In this document: one piece after another, positions 37,721 through 46,337 of the stretch
How positions within the stretch are numbered: position 1 is the first letter of the stretch
Layout of the letters: every line of letters starts with the position of its first letter
From: Acetohalobium arabaticum DSM 5501
Lineage (GTDB): Bacteria > Bacillota > Halanaerobiia > Halobacteroidales > Acetohalobiaceae
Direction: 5' to 3'
NCBI RefSeq assembly: GCF_000144695.1
Contig: NC_014378.1
Span: 1,553,833 to 1,617,832 of the forward strand
DNA length: 64,000 nucleotides
Translations under genes and position numbers: made by a program
The notes under the pieces: generated by a model
What the model saw: only the letters and a program-made list of their open reading frames with translations
Told to the model about the DNA's origin: nothing
Databases searched by the model: none

Positions 37721-38884
37721 TTACTGATTAAAAATCTTCATCTCTGCTAAACGGTCAAAAGCTGACTTTAATTTATCCTTATCCACTGTACAGGCTATTC
37801 GAATATATCCTTCACCACACTCACCAAAAGCAGTACCAGGAATCGCTAACACTCTAGCTTCTTCCAACATCTTTTTACTTACTTCAGCAGAACTTAGACC
37901 GGTATCCTTAATATTAACAAAGAGATAGAAAGTAGCTTCTGGAGGTAATACTGACATATTGGATATAGTCTTAATTCGTTGATAAGCATAATTAACTCTT
38001 TTTTTATACTCATCGACCATAAGCGGCTGGATTTCCTTATGCAGCCGCAGCGCATGAAGTGCTGCTCGCTGTGAAATCGAAGGTGCTGCATAACAGATAC
38101 CCTCATTAACCCGCTGCATAGAATCAATTACAAAATCAGGTGCAATTACATAGCCTACCCGCCAACCGGTCATAGCATAATCCTTCGAAAAACTAGCAAC
38201 TGTAATTGTCCGATCCTGCAGTCTATCTCTAGTGGCCAATGGAACAAAATCATGTTTAAAACTCAAAGCACCATAGACTTCATCAGCAAAAATAATTAAA
38301 TCCTCTTCTATAACAACCTCTTCTAAATCTGTCAAGACTTCCTCACTAAAACAGACTCCAGTAGGATTATTAGGCGTATTGATAATAACTGCTTTTGTCT
38401 TATCAGTGACTAAGGCCTGTAAAGATTCAGCATTAATCTGAAAGCCCTCATCCTCTGTAGTTTCTAAAATTACCGGCTTACCTCCGGCTAATCTAATCTG
38501 CTCTAAATATGGTGTAAAGTAAGGGGCTGGAACAATCACTTCATCGCCTTCATCTAGAATCGATTCCAAGGCTAAAAACATACCATGACAGGCCCCTACT
38601 GTTACCATCACCTGTGATAAATCCACTTCATAACCAAATTCTTTTTGATTATATTTAATAATCTCCCGACGTAATTCAGGATCTCCTACGGCCGCAGTAT
38701 ATCTCGTATATCCCTCTTGAGCATCCTGAAACGCAGCTTCAGTTACTTGACTATTAGTCGGATAATCAGGATCTCCTAAACTAAGATTAATAATATCATC
38801 ATACTGCTGTGCTAAAGCTCCTATCTCAGCAATTATTGTCTGCTCTTGGTCTAAATATTCTTCTGCTAAAACTTCTCTCTTCAT
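37721..38884 (-). CDS. Pyridoxal-phosphate aminotransferase, class I/II
   Basis: The 387-residue enzyme has the fold type I landmarks: NLSLGDPDYPTN, IINTPNNPTGVCFS, IIFADEVYG, the PLP lysine in ASFSKDYAMTGWRVGY and the C-terminal Arg in GYIRIACTVDK. It resembles PatA/AspB-like enzymes; the exact amino acid is not clear. It is the first gene of a three-gene operon with the alcohol dehydrogenase and YjiH-like protein. Confidence 0.88.
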   Translation of the reverse strand: MKREVLAEEYLDQEQTIIAEIGALAQQYDDIINLSLGDPDYPTNSQVTEAAFQDAQEGYTRYTAAVGDPELRREIIKYNQKEFGYEVDLSQVMVTVGACHGMFLALESILDEGDEVIVPAPYFTPYLEQIRLAGGKPVILETTEDEGFQINAESLQALVTDKTKAVIINTPNNPTGVCFSEEVLTDLEEVVIEEDLIIFADEVYGALSFKHDFVPLATRDRLQDRTITVASFSKDYAMTGWRVGYVIAPDFVIDSMQRVNEGICYAAPSISQRAALHALRLHKEIQPLMVDEYKKRVNYAYQRIKTISNMSVLPPEATFYLFVNIKDTGLSSAEVSKKMLEEARVLAIPGTAFGECGEGYIRIACTVDKDKLKSAFDRLAEMKIFNQ

Positions 38885-38959
38885 TCTGGCACCTCTTCCT
38901 ATAAAATTATCTATTATTACCTAGATAACTATTCATTACTTTAAATTACTACTTGAATT

Positions 38960-38988
38960 ATTATAAACAATAATATATAATATTGCAA
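38960..38988 (-). promoter_or_regulatory. Promoter of the aminotransferase operon
   Basis: Minus strand: TTGCAA (38983-38988), 17 bases, TATAAT (38960-38965), about 75 bases before the aminotransferase start. Confidence 0.7.
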
Positions 38989-39051
38989 ACATTAGTTGTG
39001 ATTCTTGATTTTCTGACTATTGATTAAGTTGTAAAATGAATTTTCAGATTA

Positions 39052-39420
39052 CTAATATCCTGCTTCAAAATCAACTAAATTCTTTAGAGGCTTTCCTTCG
39101 CTATATCGGCATAAATTTTCTTTAAAGATAGTCAGCCAGCGTTCAGAATTAGTCGGTGAGCTGTGAGCAATATGCGGCGTCAAAATTACATTCTCCATCT
39201 CCCAGAGCGGATTATCCTCCGGCAGCGGTTCCGGAGTAGTTACATCCAGTATAGATTCTCTATCTTCTCTACCTGCTCTACCTCTATCCATCCAAAAATA
39301 ACTTCAGCTTCCTGTAACATTTTAGTAGAAACCTTATCATATTCAACTGTCTTTATTGAAGCTTCTGGTGCTATATTATGTAATTAAGCAATTTCCTTTT
39401 CATTGAATCTAAAGTACTCA
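39052..39420 (-). pseudogene. D-2-hydroxyacid dehydrogenase remnant with lost middle
   Basis: The left part reads LDVTTPEPLPEDNPLWEMEN and VILTPHIAHSSPTNSERW, the C-terminal end of D-isomer hydroxyacid dehydrogenases with the catalytic His. The right part, in another frame, reads LHNIAPEASIKTVEYDKVST and AEVIFGW, the N-terminal end, with an in-frame stop just upstream. About 200 central residues, including the nucleotide-binding domain, are absent. The gene is dead. Confidence 0.8.
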
Positions 39421-39538
39421 TTAAACATTCCTTCTTTTTAATATTTAACCTAAAATTAACATCAAAATTAAAATAGAATTTATGATTAAAATTCTCCTGA
39501 ATTACACATCTTAATCATGAAAAGGAGGCGATATTAAA

Positions 39539-39964
39539 ATGCAGCTTAAAAATATAATGACTAGTGATGTATCAACTATTGATACCAATTCTACCGTTCA
39601 GGATGCAGCTAAAATCATGAATGATTTAGACGTTGGAATTGTACCTGTCTGCAGCGGCCAAAAACCTGTTGGAGTAGTTACTGACCGGGATATTGTACTT
39701 CGAAATACTGCCCAAGGCGGCGATATTAATACACCAATAGAGCAGGTTATGTCTGACGATCCAGTCTACGGAACCCCAGATATGTCCCCCCAGGAAGCTG
39801 CCCAGTTAATGTCTGAAAAACAGATTAGACGGCTGCCGATAGTAGAAAATGATAATATTGTCGGTATTATCTCCTTAGGAGACCTATCTACAGAATCTAG
39901 AACTGATATGGAAGCCGGTAAGGCCTTATCAACTATTTCAACTCCTAGCCGTCCCGAAAAATAA
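39539..39964 (+). CDS. CBS-domain pair protein
   Basis: The 141-residue protein is two CBS domains (MQLKNIMTSDVSTIDTNSTV, then GVVTDRDIVLRNTA; PIEQVMSDDPVYGTPDMSPQ, then NIVGIISLGDLS). Such pairs bind adenine nucleotides and act as sensors. The ATG follows AAAGGAGGCGAT. Single gene with its own terminator. Confidence 0.9.
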   Translation: MQLKNIMTSDVSTIDTNSTVQDAAKIMNDLDVGIVPVCSGQKPVGVVTDRDIVLRNTAQGGDINTPIEQVMSDDPVYGTPDMSPQEAAQLMSEKQIRRLPIVENDNIVGIISLGDLSTESRTDMEAGKALSTISTPSRPEK

Positions 39965-39976
39965 CAGCTATCTACT

Positions 39977-40008
39977 AAAGTCCCTACTTGTTAAGTAGGG
40001 ACTTTTAA
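39977..40008 (+). terminator. Intrinsic terminator of the CBS gene
   Basis: Stem AAAGTCCCTACTT with AAGTAGGGACTTT, loop of three, then TTAATTT. Confidence 0.9.
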
Positions 40009-40057
40009 TTTATTAAATCACTATTTACATTGATAGAATACCCAATATTATTATAAT

Positions 40058-40092
40058 GAGGAATAGAAGCAAATTTCCTTCTACAATTCCTC
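40058..40092 (-). terminator. Possible terminator of pdxST
   Basis: Two stacked stems (GAGGAAT with ATTCCTC, inner AGAAG with CTTCT) just past the pdxT stop. The following T tract is weak, so function is uncertain. Confidence 0.45.
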
Positions 40093-40100
40093 GTAGATTG

Positions 40101-40679
40101 CTATCTAGCATTAACCTTATTTATAAAATATTGGTGAAAGTTTGAATCAGTAGTTAACTCAGGATGAAAGGAAGTAGCTAAAAAGTTCTTCTCTTCTACG
40201 GCTACAATATTCTCATCAATTCTTGCTAAGACCTTTACTTCAGACCCTACTTCCGTCACATAAGGAGCACGGATAAAAACCAATGGCAGACTCTCTTCAG
40301 CCACAGCTGGAACTTCAACTTCAGTTCGAAAACTGGCTAACTGATTGCCATAGCCATTCCGTTTAACTGTAATATTCATTAATCCTAGATGATTCTTACC
40401 ACTGCCTAAAATCTCTTTAGCCAGCAGAATCATTCCTGCACAGGTACCCCAGATAGGAAGACCAGCTTTACCTAATTCAATTAATTTCTCTTTCAATCCA
40501 AAAATCTCAATTAATCTACCTATTGTTGTGCTCTCACCGCCTGGAATAATCAATCCATCCAATTTTGTTAATTCACTCTGTTTTTTGACTGGAGAGGCTT
40601 CAACCTCAGGTAGAGATTCTAACAATGATAAATGCTCCTCTACTCCGCCCTGTAGTGCCAGGACTCCTACTTTAACCAC
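40101..40679 (-). CDS. pdxT: Pyridoxal 5'-phosphate synthase glutaminase subunit PdxT
   Basis: PdxT supplies ammonia from glutamine to PdxS. The 192-residue protein shows ALQGGVEEHL, the nucleophile Cys in IWGTCAGMILLA, and the His/Glu pair in ATSFHPELTTD. It follows pdxS by two bases. Confidence 0.97.
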   Translation of the reverse strand: MVKVGVLALQGGVEEHLSLLESLPEVEASPVKKQSELTKLDGLIIPGGESTTIGRLIEIFGLKEKLIELGKAGLPIWGTCAGMILLAKEILGSGKNHLGLMNITVKRNGYGNQLASFRTEVEVPAVAEESLPLVFIRAPYVTEVGSEVKVLARIDENIVAVEEKNFLATSFHPELTTDSNFHQYFINKVNAR

Positions 40680-40681
40680 TG

Positions 40682-41563
40682 TTACCAGCCTCGCTGGGCC
40701 AGTTTTTCATCATCCGATAAGGTATCAACATTAATACCAACCATAGCTTCGCCTAGATTTTCTGATACTTCAGCTACTACTTCCGGGTCATCGTAGTGGG
40801 CTACAGCTTCAACAATGGCCCGCCCCCGTTTGCTGGGATCTCCTGATTTGAAGATACCTGAACCGACAAAAACACCGTCACAGCCTAACTGCATCATCAT
40901 TGCTGCATCAGCCGGAGTTGCCACACCGCCCGCTGCAAAATTAATCACCGGCAGTTTACCATTCTCAGCAACATACTTAACCAGTTCAAATGGAGCTTTT
41001 AATTCTTTAGCTGCTGTCATTAATTCTTCACTGTCTTTAGTAGTTAATTCTTTAATCTGTGCTTTAATTTTGCGCATATGGCGCACTGCCTCTACTACAT
41101 TACCGGTACCTGCCTCTCCCTTGGTCCTAATCATACTGGCTCCTTCGCCGACTCTCCGCAATGCTTCGCCTAAATCAGTTGCACCACAGACGAAAGGAAC
41201 ATCAAACTTAGTCTTATCAATGTGATTATCTTCATCAGCCGGGGTTAGAACTTCACTCTCGTCTATGTAATCTACACCTATTTCCTCTAATATCTGAGCT
41301 TCTACAAAGTGACCGATCCGTGCTTTAGCCATTACCGGAATAGTAACTGCTTCAATGATCTCTTTAACCATTGCCGGATCTGAAGCCCGAGCTACACCGC
41401 CGTCCTGCCGAATATCAGCCGGTACTCTCTCTAAAGCCATGACTGCTACTGCTCCTGCTTCTTCAGCAATCTCTGCCTCCTTAGAATTAGTAACATCCAT
41501 AATTACGCCGCCTTTTAGCATCTGAGCTAAATTCTTATTCAATTCATACCTTTCCTCTTCCAT
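40682..41563 (-). CDS. pdxS: Pyridoxal 5'-phosphate synthase subunit PdxS
   Basis: PdxS builds PLP from ribose 5-phosphate, glyceraldehyde 3-phosphate and ammonia. The 293-residue barrel shows [44 protein letters not shown] and [20 protein letters not shown]. It is transcribed away from the pdxR-type regulator. Confidence 0.98.
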   Translation of the reverse strand: MEEERYELNKNLAQMLKGGVIMDVTNSKEAEIAEEAGAVAVMALERVPADIRQDGGVARASDPAMVKEIIEAVTIPVMAKARIGHFVEAQILEEIGVDYIDESEVLTPADEDNHIDKTKFDVPFVCGATDLGEALRRVGEGASMIRTKGEAGTGNVVEAVRHMRKIKAQIKELTTKDSEELMTAAKELKAPFELVKYVAENGKLPVINFAAGGVATPADAAMMMQLGCDGVFVGSGIFKSGDPSKRGRAIVEAVAHYDDPEVVAEVSENLGEAMVGINVDTLSDDEKLAQRGW

Positions 41564-41611
41564 TTCTCTTCATCTCCTTTACAGTAGTTTTAAAATCAAG
41601 TATAATAATTG

Positions 41612-41696
41612 TATGGGTATAATTGGCCCAATCACTGCTTTGTACCCATAATTCATTATATATTATTAAATATTGTACTGTCAATAGGGATACAAT
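41612..41696. promoter_or_regulatory. pdxS promoter with candidate PdxR binding sites
   Basis: Minus strand sigma-A promoter: TTGACA (41679-41684), 18 bases, TATAAT (41655-41660). An inverted repeat ATTGTA-N13-TACAAT (41672-41696) covers the -35. A second pair, TATGGGTA (41612-41619) and TACCCATA (41643-41650), lies downstream of the -10. The four half sites share a TTGTA/GGGTA-like core, as expected for a MocR regulator bound between divergent genes. Confidence 0.7.
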
Positions 41697-41759
41697 ATTA
41701 ATTCCAGAAAATAATGAACCGTTACAATTATAAGAATATCAGCTAAGGGAGGAAACAAT

Positions 41760-43232
41760 ATGATTGCAAGTATAGAATTGAAGAAATCAGCTTCAAAACA
41801 TCTCTATCTCCAGCTTTACAGTCAGCTTAGGGAATTAATCTTAAAAGGAGAACTAGAAGCAGATACCAAATTGCCACCGATTCGTAAGTTTTCTAAAAAA
41901 CTAAGCGTCAATAATATTACGATTGTAAATGCCTATAATCTCCTAGAAGAAGAAGATTTAGTCTATAAAAAAGTCGGTAGTGGAACCTTCGTAGCTCCAT
42001 TAACCAATCAGCATAAAGAAGAACAGAATAATTATCTCGATGAACAAGTCTATATTGATGAAGATACTAAGTTTACTGAACAGCAGGAGAAAATGATTAA
42101 TTTTGCTACTGGAGCCCCAACACCTGACCTGTTTCCTATTGCTCCCTTTAAACGTTTAGTCAATAAAGTCTTAGACCGAGACGGCGGCTATGCCTTCGGT
42201 TATCAGAAAAGCCAGGGCTACCTTGAATTACGTAAAACAATCAGTAGTTATATCACTAATTACAATATCAAAGCTGATATTGATGAAATCCAGATCATAT
42301 CTGGTGCTCAACAGGGAATCGATATTTTAGCTAAAACATTTCTTGATTATGGCGATACTGTCTTTGTAGAACGTCCAACTTATCCTGGGGCTATCTCCGT
42401 CTTTAACTCTCGAAAAGCTAATATTGTGGAAATCCCGATTACTTCTGAAGGAATAGATACTGCTGTATTAGAAGAAAAGCTAGCCGAATATAATCCAGAA
42501 TTTCTATATTTAATGCCTAATTTTCAGAATCCAACAGGATACAGCTATTCTAAAACCACTAAAGAAAGAATTATTGAATTAGCTAATGAATATAGCCTTC
42601 TTATCATTGAAGATGACTGTCTTGGTGATTTAAATTATACTTCCAAAGATAATAAATCCCTGAAGTCACTAGATCAAAACCAACGGATAATCTATATTAA
42701 AAGCTTTTCTAAAGTATTTATGCCTGGCTTACGGCTAGCTTTTCTGCTGATTCCTAACCGTTATTTTGAAGACATCCTTATTTCCAAGTATATCTCAGAT
42801 ATCTTTACGGATGGATTAGTCCAACGAGTATTGGACCTTTACTTTAAAGAAGAAATGTGGGAAGAACAGATTACCACTTTAAAAGATACCTACTCTCAAC
42901 GCTACCAGACAATGTGTAATGCTCTACAAGAATATCTACCGCAAAAAGTAGAATTTACTATTCCCCAGGGCGGTCTTAACTTCTGGCTTGAATTACCAGC
43001 AGAATTAACGGATAAGAAATTACAACAGCAAGCACTGAAGAAAGATATCAATTTAGCTCCCGGTTCTGTCTTCTATGCTGCTGCTCCGCCTGATAATAGA
43101 ATCAGATTAAGCATTGCAGCAGCTTCCCAAAAAGAAATTAGGCGGGGAATTAAAAAATTGGCCAGTATCATAAAAGATCAATTAGAAAATAACGGTTATC
43201 AGCTGAATAATTCATTTTTACCGTTAGTTTAA
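41760..43232 (+). CDS. pdxR: MocR-family regulator of PLP synthesis (PdxR-like)
   Basis: The 490-residue protein joins an N-terminal GntR helix-turn-helix (KHLYLQLYSQLRELILKGEL, then LPPIRKFSKKLSVNNITIVNAYNLLE) to an aminotransferase-like domain (NFATGAPTPDLFPI, MPNFQNPTGYSYS, IIEDDCLGDLNY, PLP lysine in IKSFSKVFMPGLRLAF). It is divergent from pdxST, so it probably activates or represses those genes according to PLP level. Confidence 0.9.
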   Translation: MIASIELKKSASKHLYLQLYSQLRELILKGELEADTKLPPIRKFSKKLSVNNITIVNAYNLLEEEDLVYKKVGSGTFVAPLTNQHKEEQNNYLDEQVYIDEDTKFTEQQEKMINFATGAPTPDLFPIAPFKRLVNKVLDRDGGYAFGYQKSQGYLELRKTISSYITNYNIKADIDEIQIISGAQQGIDILAKTFLDYGDTVFVERPTYPGAISVFNSRKANIVEIPITSEGIDTAVLEEKLAEYNPEFLYLMPNFQNPTGYSYSKTTKERIIELANEYSLLIIEDDCLGDLNYTSKDNKSLKSLDQNQRIIYIKSFSKVFMPGLRLAFLLIPNRYFEDILISKYISDIFTDGLVQRVLDLYFKEEMWEEQITTLKDTYSQRYQTMCNALQEYLPQKVEFTIPQGGLNFWLELPAELTDKKLQQQALKKDINLAPGSVFYAAAPPDNRIRLSIAAASQKEIRRGIKKLASIIKDQLENNGYQLNNSFLPLV

Positions 43233-43236
43233 GAAA

Positions 43237-43268
43237 CTGATTAGACTCTCAATTGAGAGTCTAATCAG
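43237..43268. terminator. Shared hairpin between convergent genes
   Basis: A perfect palindrome (CTGATTAGACTCTC around AATT) lies between pdxR and the convergent small gene and overlaps the latter's stop codon. T tracts are weak on both sides. Confidence 0.6.
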
Positions 43269-43785
43269 CCTTCAATATTGGATGTATCCAGTAGCCAGCT
43301 ACAGTGTTGGATAGGTCATAAGCTGTTAAGCTATTCCAATTCACGGTAACTGCCTCTTCTTTAGTCATCACAAGTGCTAATACCTTTCTCAGTTTTCTCT
43401 CTCCTCTACTGTCTGGTAATTCTAAATACCAATTTAAAACTACCTTCTTTATATCCTCCCTATCTATAAAAAACTTTTTTAATATCTTGATGCTAGATTG
43501 ATTTATCTTTCGCTGCGTCTTCTTCTCGGAATAGCTCTCATTGGCATGAAGTTTTAATAATAACATATCACTATTTACTTTATAGCTAAGCAGAGTATCA
43601 GAACCAAAATCAATTATTCCTCCTGTTGTTTCTTTAATAAGATAGGGAATATAATCATCTAGTTTCATTTTCGCTGGATTAGTATTCCCAGCCTTTCTAT
43701 TATTAATTACTCCACTAAAGTAAATTCCCACTAAAACTAAGAGTATTAATACTGCCGCTATTAATTTCTTTTCCAACTGCTGCAT
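43261..43785 (-). CDS. Membrane-anchored protein of unknown function
   Basis: I do not recognise this 174-residue protein. It has one N-terminal helix (LIAAVLILLVLVGIYFSGV) and a soluble domain of about 140 residues with mixed charged and aromatic sequence (DFGSDTLLSYKVNSDMLLLK; VVLNWYLELPDSRGERKLRK). The second half could be an extracytoplasmic small fold. It is a single gene convergent with pdxR. Confidence 0.7.
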   Translation of the reverse strand: MQQLEKKLIAAVLILLVLVGIYFSGVINNRKAGNTNPAKMKLDDYIPYLIKETTGGIIDFGSDTLLSYKVNSDMLLLKLHANESYSEKKTQRKINQSSIKILKKFFIDREDIKKVVLNWYLELPDSRGERKLRKVLALVMTKEEAVTVNWNSLTAYDLSNTVAGYWIHPILKAD

Positions 43786-43911
43786 TATTGACTCAGCTCC
43801 TTTATTATTCCTAGAACAGAATGTAGAATTAAATTGATATATTGTGTCACTCTACAATGTTTCCGTATATACCCTTTATTTGTAATTTTCTATCATAATC
43901 GGTATAATCTC
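43786..43911. other. Upstream region of the 174-residue protein gene
   Basis: This stretch should hold that gene's promoter. I see AT-rich sequence but no convincing -35/-10 pair. The structured repeat begins at its right end. Confidence 0.4.
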
Positions 43912-44376
43912 ATTCATGATATTGCGGGAATAATCAATATGTATCCGCCGCTTGCCGTTCGTTCGACATCCTGTCTCACTCACTGTCAAAAACTGGCCCT
44001 CCATCGTCCGTGATTCCGGGCCAGTTTTAAGAGTCGCTCTGGACACATATTGACTATTGATAATAAAATATATTGCTGTGATTATCACCAATGAGAGTTA
44101 TTGAAAGCATATATTGACTATTTATGGTATTACAGAACAGAAATTTCATTGGTTTGGGTTTTAACGCTTTCCCTCAGATAATTTTGCACAATTTAGTTGA
44201 TATCTTGCAAAAAGCGACTTTAAAGCAGTCCCACAAGAGAGAATAGTTAACATATAAAGCGGAATCTTTAAATCATAATACTAAGATTTATTTACTGCTA
44301 AGTGACTAGGACTGATTTCTGGAGCGTTTGCAAGATATCAACTCTAAACTGCAACAATATATCAATATTATTTAGA
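43912..44376. repeat. Structured non-coding repeat, copy 1
   Basis: About 465 bases, homologous to copy 2 at 63038-63400. Shared parts in order: TTCATGATATTGC, AATAnTCAATAT, TGTGATTATCACCAATGAGA, CATATATTGACTATT, CAGAAATTTCATTG, CAGATAATTTTGCA, then a closed 147-base unit whose ends pair perfectly over 16 bases (44196-44211 with 44327-44342), and AAACTGCAACA. Inside, CAGTCC pairs with GGACTG. Relative to copy 2 there are about 125 extra bases (43941-44066). Strand is not known. Confidence 0.85.
43989..44028. repeat. Hairpin in the extra segment of copy 1
   Basis: An 11-pair stem (AAAACTGGCCC with GGGCCAGTTTT, loop of 18). It occurs only in copy 1 and is GC-richer than its surroundings. Confidence 0.75.
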
Positions 44377-44433
44377 TGCTTCTCTATTTTAACAAAGAAT
44401 TAACATCAGTTTAATAGATTATTTATATTTTAC

Positions 44434-44442
44434 TGCTATAAT
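44434..44442 (+). promoter_or_regulatory. Extended -10 promoter of the candidate small RNA
   Basis: TGCTATAAT, an extended -10 with a perfect hexamer. The -35 is poor (ATAGAT at 17 bases), as tolerated with an extended -10. Confidence 0.65.
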
Positions 44443-44448
44443 ATACTC

Positions 44449-44615
44449 AACAGTTGGAGCAGGGACTACTACAGCCTTGACTCCAACCTAGCTCCCTCTT
44501 TTGAAAATAATAGAAGTTAACTGCTTCTGTATACCATACATCTAATTTGATTGTCACAAAAACTTCCCTTAAGGACCTCCTATTTTAAGCAGCCCTTCCC
44601 CTGGGCTGCTTTTTT
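44449..44615 (+). ncRNA. Candidate small RNA of about 165 bases
   Basis: Between the promoter and a strong terminator (AAGCAGCCC with GGGCTGCTT, then five Ts, 44587-44615) no open frame with a ribosome site is seen. Near the 5' end a 12-pair hairpin forms (GTTGGAG with CTCCAAC, continued by CAGGG with CCTTG past one bulged A; about 44453-44487). A smaller AGAAG/CTTCT hairpin follows. C-rich single strands (CTCCCTC, GGACCTCC) could pair with ribosome sites. No known RNA family is recognised. Confidence 0.6.
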
Positions 44616-44682
44616 CATATCTTACAGAATAAATATTGTAACAACAACAGATTAAAGATCCCAATTTCAAAACCATACCTAA

Positions 44683-45450
44683 TTACTTCTGCCAAGCATT
44701 AACCAATGAAGAAATCCCCTGAATAATAAAGATTCCAGCAACCCAGTAATAGACAAAACGGGGATACAGTAGAATTAAAATACCTACACAGACATAGGCT
44801 ATTCCTGTAAATATCAAACTAGCTCGCTCCGTCTTATTCAGCTCTTTACTCACATTATCAACCACCTTTATGAAATCAGAATGGACTAATAGAGTATTCC
44901 AAGTAACAGAATCAGGTCTAGACTTTAAAATATTATTCCTGACCTCATACCAAAAATCCGGAAAGAAAATAATATTTAGAAATATTCCAACTAAAAATAG
45001 ACTCAGCAGATAAGTTAAACTGGAATAATAATGGCCCCAGGTCAATAATAAGCCTATCTCATCCATCAATAATCCTAATCCCGAACCATACATCAAAGCC
45101 AAATGTCTATTAGTAAACTTTGTAGAACCTACTATTGAAAGCCAACCTGCTAAGCTAATTAATAGAATTCCAAAGTAAAAATGATGAATATGATGTCCAA
45201 ATAAGATTATATTCCGGCCAATATAGAAATCAATCTCCAAAGTTCCGCCTTGTTTTGCTATTTCAGCAAATGTACTCTCAGCTGCGCCGGCTATCAAAAC
45301 CATTAGCCTAATACTTAAAAAAGATAATAAATAAGAAATAGTAATTAAAAAAGGAATGCCTTCATTATCTTTAGACTCTATAGTACCACCCCTTTCATCT
45401 GGCTCAACTTTACAGATGACCACTAGCTGGATCACGAAACTCCGTTTCAT
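44683..45450 (-). CDS. Polytopic membrane protein of unknown function
   Basis: I do not recognise the family. The protein has about seven helices, with a histidine-rich segment GHHIHHFYFGILLISLAGWL and a late pair LIFTGIAYVCVGILILLYP and FVYYWVAGIFIIQGISSLV. The HHIHHF motif suggests a metal or heme ligand, which is inference. The start is uncertain: the ATG at 45450 lies 41 bases inside the radical SAM gene, while a good AAAGGGGTGG site stands further in, followed only by ATA. The real start may be an unusual codon near 45380. Confidence 0.65.
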   Translation of the reverse strand: MKRSFVIQLVVICKVEPDERGGTIESKDNEGIPFLITISYLLSFLSIRLMVLIAGAAESTFAEIAKQGGTLEIDFYIGRNIILFGHHIHHFYFGILLISLAGWLSIVGSTKFTNRHLALMYGSGLGLLMDEIGLLLTWGHYYSSLTYLLSLFLVGIFLNIIFFPDFWYEVRNNILKSRPDSVTWNTLLVHSDFIKVVDNVSKELNKTERASLIFTGIAYVCVGILILLYPRFVYYWVAGIFIIQGISSLVNAWQK

Positions 45451-46285
45451 TTATTTCTAAAGCACGATTAATCTCCTGTATCATTTGATTCTTATCTTCA
45501 GGTAGCTTACCGCTTACATCCCAGTAATTAGAAATATGGTCGCTCAGTAACTGACTGCTAATATCTTTGAAATTCTGAATCAACATTTTAGTCTCCTGTA
45601 AAGCCTGATGAGGACTAAGTAAATTAAGCTCTCCTGTTTTATACTGTTGATACATAGGTGTTCCAGACAGCGGTATAAAGGTTCTCAGCCTAATAAAGTC
45701 AGGATCTATCTGATTAAGTGCTCGGGCGCTATTGATAGCATGCTTCTGGGATAATTCAGTTCCGCCTACTCCTACCATATAGTATTCACTCAATTCTATA
45801 TCAGCAGCTTTAACCATTCTTCCTGCTTCAACTATTTCTTCAAAGGTTACTCCTTTATTAATCATCTCTAATACCTCATTATCACCAGACTCCATTCCCG
45901 AGTGAATCCGTGTCAACCCGGCTGACTGCAGTCGACGAAGTTCAGCTAAAGACTTTAAAGCAATAAAGTAGGCTGAACCATAAGTAGTTACCCTTTCTAA
46001 ATCAGGAAAGACTTCATAAGCATACTCTAATACTTCTATTAACTGGTCAGTCTTCATCAGAATACTATTTCCATCAGCCAGAAATAGTCTACGAGCATTA
46101 ACTCCATAATGATTTTTAGCTTCATCCAAATCTTCTTTAATCTCTTCTATTGGGCGTATCTTAAACTTCTTTTCCTTATACATATTACAAAAATTACACT
46201 GATTATGAGGACAGCCTACTGTAGATTGGATAATTACACTACTGGCTTCACTGGGCGGTCGATAGACTTTACCTTCATATCTCAT
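45410..46285 (-). CDS. Radical SAM protein with spaced cluster motif
   Basis: The 291-residue protein binds a 4Fe-4S cluster through CPHNQCNFC, a CX4CX2C spacing rather than CX3CX2C. SAM-barrel parts follow (LFLADGNSILMKTDQLIEVL, GLTRIHSGMESGDNEVL, YYMVGVGG). Related coproporphyrinogen-like and YgiQ-like proteins have this N-terminus. The reaction is unknown. It precedes and overlaps the membrane protein gene. Confidence 0.82.
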   Translation of the reverse strand: MRYEGKVYRPPSEASSVIIQSTVGCPHNQCNFCNMYKEKKFKIRPIEEIKEDLDEAKNHYGVNARRLFLADGNSILMKTDQLIEVLEYAYEVFPDLERVTTYGSAYFIALKSLAELRRLQSAGLTRIHSGMESGDNEVLEMINKGVTFEEIVEAGRMVKAADIELSEYYMVGVGGTELSQKHAINSARALNQIDPDFIRLRTFIPLSGTPMYQQYKTGELNLLSPHQALQETKMLIQNFKDISSQLLSDHISNYWDVSGKLPEDKNQMIQEINRALEINETEFRDPASGHL

Positions 46286-46337
46286 ATAGTATTCCTCCTA
46301 GTATAAACATTAATCAATTAAAATTACAATTGCTTTG

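Noticed and set aside
39163-39387. Plus-strand frame of 74 codons
   Set aside because: It lies antisense to the hydroxyacid dehydrogenase remnant and has no support of its own.
43876-44091. Open frame of 71 codons on the minus strand
   Set aside because: It runs through the structured repeat and its hairpins, has no ribosome site and no conserved look, and copy 2 does not keep it.
44449-44615. 6S RNA as identity of the candidate small RNA
   Set aside because: The 5' and 3' ends do not form the long closing stem with a central bubble; the fold is a row of local hairpins.
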